DNA of 64,000 bases from Phalacrocorax aristotelis. Lineage: Eukaryota; Chordata; Aves; Suliformes; Phalacrocoracidae. Below, one piece after another: positions 1 to 43,407 of this stretch. The notes beneath the pieces were generated by a model. It was not told where the DNA came from. It ran no database searches and worked only from the letters and a program-made list of their open reading frames with translations. The first letter of the stretch is position 1; the number at the start of each line of letters is the position of its first letter. Where the stretch lies: contig NC_134283.1 in assembly GCF_949628215.1 (NCBI RefSeq), positions 10,787,638-10,851,637 of the forward strand, given 5' to 3'. The position numbers and the translations under genes were made by a program.

Positions 1-2007
1 AATGACATACAACAACATGTTACTATAGTAACTGGCAAACCATTGTTCCTTAAGAAAATGCAAGATTTCTTTAACCTCATTAGTAACTCTCTGAATTTTA
101 ATGTCCATTTAGCCTAAGTTGAAATGCACTGTAGACATCAGTAAATTGAAAATTAATATACATCCTTTTTGTCACCAGTTTTTCACACATCAAAATAATT
201 CTCTGTTGCTTGATTCAAACCTTGCAGCATTCGGTTCACACCTGTCGCTATCCCAGTTCCCTCCAGTATTAAAAAAGCCCAAGCACTTCTATTCATCTTT
301 TGCTTGGTATAACGCGGCTTTCATATTTAAAAGTGACCTATTGCAACGCATTGCCGTTTGTTCTTAAGACTCCAGTTAACGGCATTCATCCACTTCAGAG
401 TATACAGCTACATAAGAATACAATACAAAAAGTGTTCAAGTGAAATGTGAGAAGTTCAGGCATACGTGGCATACAGTTCTGCTAATTTCAAAGATTTCAT
501 TGGCTTACACCAGAAAGGAATTCATCTCTCACCATCATCTCTCCTACACGTTCTTCATGTAACATGTAGGCATGCATATGCCAAATAATGGATTACATAC
601 ATAAAAACACTAATAAAGAAAAACCAAAAATATCAAGGGACATCTTCCTAATAATATTATGATATTGTCTGATTACTGCAGAATTCAAATTTTGAGTAGA
701 GAAAATATCCTTCTCTTCACTAGAAGTAAAATTGAAATTAAAAAACTTCAGTTACGTAAAACTATTTCTGAACAAATCAATACAACCATATTATCCTCCA
801 GTTATCTCAACCCATTTTCCAAAGACATATTAGGGGAAAAAATCTGCAGAAACAGCCAATTGTTTTTTTTTTTTTTTTTAAATCAGTCTTACCTACTACC
901 AACAGTTTTGAGAAGAAACAAACAACCCTCCAAAAAGGAAAATATTTATCTTACATGAATCACAATATTGCAACCATAGAAACACTTTATAAGCCATGAT
1001 GATTTTTCCCTAGTTCTTGCTTACCCAAGGCTTCTCAGAAAAGTTGAAGCTTCAAAAACAACAAACAAACAAAAAAACCCAACAAAACCCACTACCCCAG
1101 AAAAAAAAAAAGCAAGCCATGACTGGAATGCAACTCTACTGGATGACAACTCCTTTATCTACTGTGCCCCTCAACCCCTTTTCTCCATCCTGTCTCCCAA
1201 GCTTATTTATTTTCCCAGTTTGGAATGAAAAATAGAATGTATCCCAACATTAGCAGAAAAACCACATACTTGCACTTGATGCATTATGGTGACCATTCAG
1301 AAAACATGCTAATTCTGCACAAGTTCAGATCTGGCCAAGACCATGCATGAACTGAATATGGCAATTCCAGAGTAACCCATAGGGTAACTCCATCAACCAA
1401 AAACTGTGAAATGGTTGTCCATTCCAGCTATGTAAGTGCACTACTTAACACCAGCAGGAGATCTTGCAGATGAGAACTGAGCTGCACTGCCAAGGCTGCA
1501 TGAGGATGGATACAGAGTTTGGTGGACACAATACATAGCTAAAGTTATTGCTCTTTGCCCTGACTTCTTTTTCGTGCGTATTAAATGTACTTTTGGTGGA
1601 CTTCTTTCTTATATTAACCAAGCAATGTGGTGCTGAGTCTCAATGTTTACGATAGATGAAACAATGGCAGAACATGTATATTCAAGACCTTGCACTTGGG
1701 ACAGGAAAGGAAAGCATTGTGCAGTTAATCCAAAATAATAACATCCTGCAAAACACATATTATATACTATATAAGATATATAATATATGTATATATATGT
1801 GGATGTCTTAAACAGATCTTGTTTTTGAATGACCAACATTTACTGCCTTCTCAACAGCTTCTGACTCAATGCATCTCTGCACGTATGCAGGGCTGGGCAT
1901 TCTTTGCCACCATCTGATATTCCTTTTCTTCTGTAAAGAAAAACCCCTTTATTCCATGACGGAGTTAAGCACTTCTTTTCCCTTTGCAGTCCCATTTGAA
2001 TGTCGCT
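1..2007 (-). other. CMTM4: CMTM4 3' UTR and/or downstream flank, end not resolved
   Basis: Sequence immediately 3' of the CMTM4 stop. It is AT-rich with no convincing coding exon. Canonical AATAAA signals on the minus strand are visible at 1953-1948 (only about 55 bases past the stop) and 1211-1206; an ATTAAA variant occurs near position 96. I cannot tell which is used, or whether the 3' UTR continues beyond the window. A (TA)-rich stretch lies at 1757-1800 and a 19-base T run near 860-880. Confidence 0.6.
1757..1800. repeat. TA-rich microsatellite-like tract
   Basis: Imperfect TATATA run in the CMTM4 3' UTR or flank. Confidence 0.75.
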
Positions 2008-34719
<32,712 letters not shown>

Positions 34720-34740
34720 CTAGCGGAGCGCCGGTTGCAT
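34720..34740 (-). promoter_or_regulatory. Upstream ORF of 6 codons in the CMTM4 leader
   Basis: ATG at 34740-34738, then five codons and TAG at 34722-34720 (MQPALR), ending 84 bases upstream of the CMTM4 start codon. It would lie in the 5' UTR if transcription starts upstream of 34740. Whether it is translated is not known. Confidence 0.5.
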
Positions 34741-34757
34741 GGCTGTCCCCGGCCCCC

Positions 34758-34793
34758 TCAGGCGGAGCGGCGCGGGCAGAGCGAAGGCAGCAT
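34758..34793 (-). promoter_or_regulatory. Upstream ORF of 11 codons in the CMTM4 leader
   Basis: ATG at 34793-34791, stop TGA at 34760-34758, encoding MLPSLCPRRSA. It ends 17 bases before the next upstream ORF begins. It belongs to the mRNA only if transcription starts upstream of 34793, which is plausible within the CpG island but not shown. Confidence 0.42.
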
Positions 34794-37433
34794 GGTGCGG
34801 TGCGGAGCTGCGCCCCGGCCCGGCGGCCCCGGCCCCCGGAGGATGAGGAGGAGAGAGCGAGCGGCGGCGCGCGGGCAGCCCTCAGCACCGCTCCCCGCGC
34901 TCCGCGCCCCGCCGCTGGGGGGCGCCCTCGCCCCGCGAAGGCTGCCGGCAGCCGCCGCGCCCGGGCCGGGCTGTAGCTGGAACGAGACCGCCGGGGCTAC
35001 CTCAGCCCCCTCGGCGGCACGGCCACCCCCCGACTCGCTCCCCTCCCTCGGTCCCGGCGGGGCAGCTCCGCTCCGGCCGGGGACTCCGCCGCCGCCGCTC
35101 CTCCCCCTGCGCTCAGCGGAAAGGGAGGAGAGAGCCCGCCCCGGAGGGCGCGCCGCGGCCGGGCGGTGCCTCCACCGGCCCGCGGCCGCCCGCCCCGCCC
35201 CCGCGGCCGGCACCTGCCCCCGGCCGCGTCCCCGCCCCCGGCCCGCCCGCCCGCAGCCCCGGGGCCGCCCGGGCAGGGGAGAGGAGGGCAGCCCCCGGCC
35301 CCCGCCCCCCGGCCGGCGCCGCGCCTCGCCCGAGGCGGGCGGGGGGCGGCCGCGGCCGCCGGGTCACCTTGCTGGGCGGCAGCGGTGGGAGGGCGCGGCT
35401 GCTGGCTCGGCACTGCAGACGGCGTTAGCGGGCCGCGGCGCTGAAGGGTTTTTGGCTTTGGGTTTTTAAAATGCGTTCATGTTGATGCTGACGCCGAGAC
35501 AGTCACTGCTACTGGCTTTCTAAACTGTGTTCGTAACTCGGGGGTAATCCTCCGAGGTGCACAAAGCAGTTCACGCTGCTCGGAGTTACACTGCCAAGCC
35601 ATCACAACACTGTACCTGCAGCAGTCCCAATACTAGAAACCATCAGGGTATTCTCCCGTGAGTATTACAAACATTTTAAGGGGTAATTTTAAACGGTGAA
35701 GTCTTCCAGGGAAATAGTTAATTTTGACAGGCTCTGAATCACTTTTTGGAGACGTTTTCTTTTGCTGTGCCACCATAAATAAGGAGAAATGGCAACATAA
35801 TCTGTCAAACACAGGTGTATCAAATGCCGCTGAAGTTTTTTTTTAACATGGAGAGAGACAGACGGACTGCTGTGTACCACAGACCAAGCTGAAACTCAAG
35901 GTGTTCAGTGTTGCATCACCCTGTGATCTGCTATCTTTGTCGCCCAGGTGCCTAGCCTTGTTCTTGTCATTGCACTCTAAAGCTTCCTCTTCTTTCACAT
36001 TACTAGTACAGGGCTTTCATGCATATTAATTCTTCTAGCCTCTTCCTCTGGCCTCCAAGAGTCTTTCTTACTGCTACAGTTTTATTTTCCATTAATACTG
36101 TGGATTATCAACCTTGTGATTTCCCTTCCAGTTATCTTCGTGTTTTGCTTAATGTGTCCCTTTCGGTTCTCTTGAACCCCCGTTAATTCTCCTTCTAGAG
36201 GGTTCTGCCCAGTACCACGTGATTTTTAATTTCAAGAGATTTTTCTTCTCTTCTCTGGCCTCTGTATAAACAGACCCCAAGAAGTAGGGCCAAGGAGACA
36301 CACTCAGAGAGCACAACAGGAACTCTGGGTGGAGAAAGAGCCGGGGTTTTTATCTACCATCAACAGTCATTGCGCTGTTAACTGGAGACATTGTTGACAG
36401 TGTGTGGCCAACAGAAGCCTTTTCATGGCTTCTCTGCAACACCCTGGTGCTGGGGGAGGCTAATATTCTCAAACAAGATGAAGAGTTAGGGGACATGCTT
36501 AAGAAACAAAACCGTTGCCCTCTGGTGAAGGGCAAATGGAGGAAAAGGAAAAAAAATAAAACCATGAGCAGCACGTGGGGAAGGATGGAAACTGTTGCTT
36601 GGGTCACGTGAAACTAGCTGAACAATGCAAACAAATCATAAATGTAAGGGGAAAACCCTGCATTGGCACACGGCTGGCCATGATGGACTAATAGGTTTTT
36701 ACAGTCTCTTATTTCAGCTCTTGTATAACTCCAGGGAAGTCAGAAGTCTCACAAAGCTTCTTTTCTTGCAGGAAATATCACCGGTAGGTGGTTGCCACTT
36801 TCAAGAGCTTCTCTGGATTCTTTTTAACTTAAGGCTCCACAGCTGCTTCAGGAGCACAGGATTTCCACATTTACCTACAGAGACATATAACATTTGTTTT
36901 GAGTGACTGCTCTGGCAGTAACAAGAACATTTTTGAAACATCCAGTGAACGCTATTTTTGATGAATCTTTTGCAGTTCTACCCAAAACACATCGGTATGT
37001 TGAAGGAGAATCAAAAGGTGGTATTGCAGAAGGGAAATGGACAAAGGGAGAGATGGTTGAGTGATTTAAGAAAAAGGCTAGGCGATAAGAGATCTTGATT
37101 CTGGGTTTTGGCATAGACAAACCTTCAGCAAAATTCTTAATAGCTTAGGTTTTCCTATGAAGCGAGGATGCAAAGTTTAAATGTATTTAAAATCATTGTA
37201 GCATTTTGAGAATGCTGTGAAACGCAGACACACCGAAAGCCTCTGTTCTGTAGTGAGCTAATTGCCTAGGTAGCGAAAGCACAGTAAGTGTTCTCTCTGC
37301 TCTTTCCAAAGCGTTACTTGAACCATTGTGAGGCATGTTTTCAGCAAGCGTGTTGACAGTGTCAGTGACCGCGGTTTCACAGACATTCCAGGCAGCTCCT
37401 AGGGCAGCAGGATGTCAGCATGGCCATCCACAG

Positions 37434-37459
37434 CCATGGTGCCCCTTTCGGCACCGTGG
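37434..37459. other. Short GC-rich hairpin
   Basis: Left arm CCATGGTGCC (37434-37443), loop CCTTTC, right arm GGCACCGTGG (37450-37459). Ten pairs, nine Watson-Crick plus one G-T. Too short for a typical microRNA precursor; no flanking pairing was seen beyond it. Confidence 0.7.
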
Positions 37460-38230
37460 TCTCTACAGCCGGCGTCCCCCTTGCTATAAATGGCGCAGAG
37501 CCAATACCAAACCATACTGGGGGATTTTCTGGCGTCCTCCTGGATGGGTGGGTGGGCTGGACAGACTTGGCAAGGGCTTGTGAGGTTGCTGCCAACATCT
37601 AACAAAGGAATCCTTTACACACATTCTTGCCTGATACGGCACCTTTTCAGCCTGCTCTGTAGCACTTGAAGGGAAAAAATGTCTACGTTTAATATGTAAA
37701 TAAAAGTATCGATCCAGTAAAACGGTCATTGAATTCATCCAAGGTAGATTGCGTTGCTTTCAGATAACTTTGTTTTCACAAGTTCATGAGCTTTTCAAGC
37801 ACAGCCTGCCATTTTATTGTGTGGCTGCATACCAAGACTAGGAAAATGGGGAATGAGGTCAATGATCAGCACTCAAGATACCACCGTAATACCAAGCTAA
37901 TCAGATCACAGAATTCATCAGAGATTATTTCACATACAGCTAAAATATGACTGAATAGAGAAAACAAGGAAGAGACAGCAGAGAAGGGAGGAAATCCCAG
38001 TATGCTATTCATAGACGCTATCACTAAATGATCAAAGATCTGTATTTTTACAGAATGGTCAAGCCAGCTTTGACAGAATTGAAAATTCCCCATGAGAAAG
38101 AATCTCCAGGACAGTGGTGATAAATTAAAACCAACTAGTGATTTAGGCATAAAAAGCAGCAGAAAAAGAATCTTAAATATTATCACCGATCAAACTGAAC
38201 CAAACAACCCTCATCTCTCAGCTATTCATA

Positions 38231-38258
38231 CAGCCTTTAATGAACAGCCTTTAATAAA
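38231..38258. repeat. 14-base tandem duplication
   Basis: CAGCCTTTAATGAA followed directly by CAGCCTTTAATAAA, one mismatch. Confidence 0.85.
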
Positions 38259-41200
38259 CTTGTGAACTTCCTGTGGGCTCATTTCATTAAGAACATTGAA
38301 GTTTTATTTTCAAGATTAAAGCATGTGATTCTATTGCAACTGAATATGAATATCAACTTAAAACCACATTTTACAGCTGCATTTATGTATTTTTAACACC
38401 CTTAAAAGTATTTTCATGTTCATACATAAACTCTTTTAGGTATGAATGGTGTTTATTACAAATGGTGCTTACATGTACTTAAGGGCACAAAAGGAATCAG
38501 AATCCTAACAGGAAAGTTACATCTGTGCAAGTACCTGAAAAGAGCCAAGAGGTTCTTTAAGAAAATGCTCTGGTATTTCCACATGACCTACCCAAAGGGA
38601 AGGAGCACTGGTATGCTGCCAAATTCCAAGAGAGCTGAGCAGTGATTAGAGTTTAACTCTGGCATCAGAGAGGAGGTTTTTTTTCCCTCTGAATTTATCA
38701 ATGTAAAAAATGCTAAAGCTTTTTCTCAAACTTTTCAGTTGGGGGAAAAAAAACCAAACACCCCACCCTAAAAAGCTAATAAAGAACTTGCTTCAGGAAA
38801 ACATCTGGTAGTTTTAAGTGCCTTAGTTCAGTAAATGGTCCATTTTCACAGTGTGGGAGTGTGGCATGCACACTTCAATTCTGTAGCCATAAGCAGCATA
38901 GGAAGCAGGCAAATAATTTTGCTGAGTCAGTTAGGAATTAATACAATATACAACAGGAATAAGCTGCAAGTTCTGACCTGGACTTTCAGCAGAAGGAAAA
39001 CTGACAGATCAGTGGGGAGTCATGCAGTCAGTTATCTCTAACTGGCAGAGGATGGCTGCTGCTGAACAGTCCAACCATTCCTACTTCGCCATGTCCAACC
39101 ACAGCTGAAGTAGCACTGTGCAACCTCCCACGGTAGAACCACTCAGCACAAAGGCACTTCAGGAACAGTAACAAGAACTGAATTCCTCAAGAGTCACAGC
39201 ACAGTCCTATCAACTGAGGGAAGTCCCAAGAGAAGCAGAGAGGAGGACAGACAGACACTAATTTGAAAGGCAATCTATAAAAGCTTCTGCCATTAAATAT
39301 GCAGGAAAGTTTCATGGGCTGACAGCATAGTGCCCACTTCTCAAATCTGATGCTTTGGTCAAGGTACTTCAGGCACATACTGACACAGCACAGCGAGTGA
39401 CTCTCTTGGCTTTTCATCTCGTTAAAAAAGTGCAGCTCCAGTAACACAAAGTTCTAGCGAGTCCTACTCCTATCCTGCAGTTATGCATACTTTCAACATC
39501 TTCACCTGTATTCCAGCCCTTATGCTTTAGAAAATAAACAGAGCAGCTTGTGTGACAGATTCCTCTCGTATGAGCACCACGGGGCAGCCGTCAGGTCTCA
39601 CAGCTGGGACCAGAAGGCAGCAGTGACTGCAAGTCACCACAGGACCTGTCCCAAGGAGCTGCGTGGGGTTGGCTTCACCTCCTAAGGGGTCAGGTAGAAG
39701 TGTCACTCTGGGAATTTCATCACCACTGTCAGGAAACAGTATTTCTCCTTCAAAAACAACCAACCAAAAGAAAAAATCTGCCAAAAAACAAAACCAAGAA
39801 AGGCAACACAGCCAATAAAATTAGTTAGACCCTTACTTTGCAGGCTCATGAACATGACTTCGTATGCTATTAACAATGAGCCGTTCACACAGCAACTTTT
39901 TATTTTACTCCAGGATTAGAGATTGACATCTTCTTCAGTATTGTCTACTGGTCCAACTTTCTTTTTTCCCCTGCCTTTGTCACTGATGAAGTAGTCACTG
40001 ACTCCTTTCACCGCCAAAAACTTTCAAGGACATCTACAAATGCCAGAGACGGGTTACCCTGCAGCCACAGCTGGGCTGAAGGGCAGCAGACATTCTACAT
40101 AGCAGGGAGGTGAAATTAATTTCTATTAAAAAAATAGAAGCAAAACCTCATAGTCCTAAGAAAAGTGCCAGTAGACCTTTAATGGTGCTGGGAACCAGCC
40201 AAGGCTGTGGGTTATATTTCTTTTGAAAGAATCTTGTATAATGAAGCACACTGAAAAATATGCAGAGAGACTGACAGCAGTGTTTATTTTATTCATGGCA
40301 CTACATTTATTCAGGAAACATAGGGGAAAAAACCCCCTTGAACTCAGAAAAAAGGTAGGTAGTCTTCTTCCAGTAAAACCATAAAAACACACAGGCCTAG
40401 AACGGAAGGTCAGAAAACACTAGTTCCCTCTGACTGCATCGGCATGGCCATGTTGCCCCCGTGATATCATCCAGTATTTTTATAGCAAGAGATGGAGCGT
40501 GTAGGGTCCAGCAGGCCTTTGGAGGGAAAGAGCTGATTTTTATTTTTTGAGGAGGTGGGAAGCTGAAGGAGAGGATGAAAAAATAGTATAAACCATGTTT
40601 TATAAGCAAGGTTTTAAAGGTCCCTTAGCAGGCTTAAAAAAAAAAAAAAAAGATGGAGTACACTCACTACATTCTTTCTTTCCATGGACGAAATGGGCCA
40701 GCGAAAACAACTGACCTCAACTGTTTTAATACTGTGTTTGTTGTTACATAACCAAACCAATCAGCCCAGTGCACTGATGATGGGGAACTGCAAACATTAA
40801 AAAAAGTTCATTTTTTAGTTATCCTTCTCAATTTGTTTTACTTACAGCTAAACTACAGTTTATTGCCATCAGCTAACATGTCAACAGTTCAAAGAATATA
40901 CCCTTTTTTCAACAGCACTTAATTCCTCCATATGACAGAACTTTATATTCAGCTAAATTGGCTCATTCCCTTGCAGAGTATTTCTTTAGTTACATGGGTC
41001 TTCTACATGCAAGGGAAAGTTTTGGTTTTTTTTTTTTTCTTTCTTCCTTCCTTTTTTAAACAGGAAAAATAATTTCAAGTGTTCCATCACTGGCTATAAA
41101 CTGAAGGCAGGCATATGGCCCCAACTCTACAAAGCCATACACAGCGGAACTAATAAATCCTGATTCCTTGCAGACTTATGTCTTCTCTTCCTACCTTCCC

Positions 41201-43200
41201 CACCTCACCCCTCCCACTGAGCCCAATGACCCAGCACCCTCCCGAGGGTCCTTTTTCACACACAGCAGGCTTAGCTCCTATTTATGTCCTCGAACTACTG
41301 CTTGAGCAAAAGGAAGCAAGTGCTATGCCAGGTTCCATGTGTGCAGACCGACAGATTTTTGTTTGGCCTGTCTCGCCTATGAACTAGCCAAACTTCCTTG
41401 GCAATCCCTACCTAAAGCAGAGGAAATCTTAGGATTTATCATCTCCACTAAGCCACTAATTTTCATGCAACTGGTATTAAGTCAGCTATCTGCGAGATCT
41501 TTTTTGTTGCTGAAGTTGACCAAAAGGTTTAATTTTTGAGGAGGGGGTAGAATAGGACATAGTACAAATGCAAAAGCAGGGGAAACCGTGCTAAAATATT
41601 TTAAATATGACAGCATTCTCTTAATAGTTGTGTTGTACTTCTGTTCAGCTAAAAGGCTTTTGCTAAATTTGAAATATTTCAGATCCTGCCAAGTTCACTG
41701 GCAATTTCTCAGCCCAGCAAAACAGCATTACAAAGTATCAGTCAAAACATCCTAATACAGCTAGTTAAAGAGTTGCTAATTATAGTTGCCTACAGACAAT
41801 CCAGTATTTTTCTGGAGCATGTGTGCTTTTCCCAGGAAAATAAACCTGTGTGTAACAATTGAGGCTTATAACATACGCAAATTTCAGTATTAATTTAGTA
41901 ACCCCAATCTCTTACATATATCAAAGGCAAATATACCACTTGCTTGTTTCAAAACCAGCCCGTTACAACAGGAACTAACAAGTATTACCAAAGGATATTG
42001 TCAGCTGACAGCCGTGGAGTATTTGTGAGTTGAGTCACGCAGTGAGATTACAGCACATATGACAAAAGTCTCTATCACTCTCCTTACTAACCTCCACACC
42101 TAAGCTAGAAAAATCTAGTTCTGGGTTTGGCTGGAAGTACCAAGAGCTCTCCCCCTAGCCTTTTACCTTTGCTTTGGATCAGTGTCAGGATTCTCTGTGC
42201 AGTCAGTGACTGATCTTAAATAAAATGGAATTTTTTCCTACTTCTCCCTCTCTGCTGATGGGCACAATAACTTAAGTCTTTCAAACCACCTGAAAATTTT
42301 GAACATCTTCACTTTCTAATAATCTCCAAATCATAGTCAATTTACCAAGTCTTTCATGGATAATAATTTGATTCTTCTGGAAAAAGAGAGGTTTTAATTC
42401 TATAGTATTTCGTGATTTATTATCAGTGTAAACTGGTTTTTATTAACCAACCACAGCAAGTAACATTCATCTCCACCTTTATCCTACCACTTAAGACATA
42501 CATGATCAATACAGTAATTTAAACCTAAGTGCAACATCCAGGTTTGTTCTGCAACCAAAATGTGTGTTAGGACTTTAATTACTGGGCCTCTGCTTAGGCA
42601 AATATTACCCTCCCACAACACGTGCCCACCAGTCCCATTTGCACTGTGACCATGGAGTCGCAGTACCTGGCTCAGGCTTCTACTGCCTACCCCAGACTGC
42701 CTTGCAGGACAGTCAAAAGGCTGGTATCAGACCAAAAACTTGGCTGGGCTCTTTCAGAGAGGGAACAGGCAACATAGAGCAAGACAAAAATTGTAGCCAG
42801 TCACTTGGTCCAATGCACGCAAGTCAAGAGTGCTCTGTCCTCCAGTCCCTCAGACTGTCAGTCCAGTGAACAGTTGTAAGAGACTAGAAACTTGTCTCAA
42901 CATTGTTGGCGGGCAAGTTTATCTACCGAAGCCTGATCACCACGGCAACTGAGTGGGACAGTTAATTGCCAAGGCAGCCCATTTAGTTCTACCCTACAGG
43001 AATGTGTGCATCCTGTTGTCTCAGAGCACGTGTCCTCTGCACATGCGCCTGGGCCCAGGGTCGACTGATAACATATGGGGGGGCTCGGACCCTCTAGAAC
43101 TTTCAAGCACTCTCTAGTGACGGTGCTGGGCACACGCCCCAGTGCTGAGTGGGAGGCGTGGGTCTGCAAAACAGTTATTGACTATGCAAGAGGACAAAGC

Positions 43201-43207
43201 TATAAAA
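43201..43207 (+). promoter_or_regulatory. TATA box of the solo LTR
   Basis: TATAAAA, about 200 bases before the AATAAA signal, in the position expected for the U3 promoter of an LTR. Confidence 0.6.
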
Positions 43208-43401
43208 CGGGGAAACCAGCAGAGACCACGAGGAGCGTTCTGGAACATTCCCCCTCCACCGGATTCAAAGATACATCGGATGGACCAATGGCCGCAGATC
43301 CATGTTGGTAGCTACCGCAACACTCTCACGCTCTCTCTCTCTCGTTCCCTTTCTCACTTTTTCTCTCTTTCTCTGCTTCTCTCTGTATTTATTGTTGGCC
43401 A

Positions 43402-43407
43402 AATAAA
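43402..43407 (+). terminator. Polyadenylation signal of the solo LTR
   Basis: AATAAA followed within 20 bases by a CA and then T-rich sequence (CTCCGTTTTGAGTC), consistent with an LTR R-region end. Confidence 0.6.

Noticed and set aside
1948-1953. AATAAA 55 bases after the CMTM4 stop as the poly-A site
   Set aside because: Kept only as a possibility: so short a 3' UTR is unlike what I expect for CMTM4, and no strong downstream element is visible.
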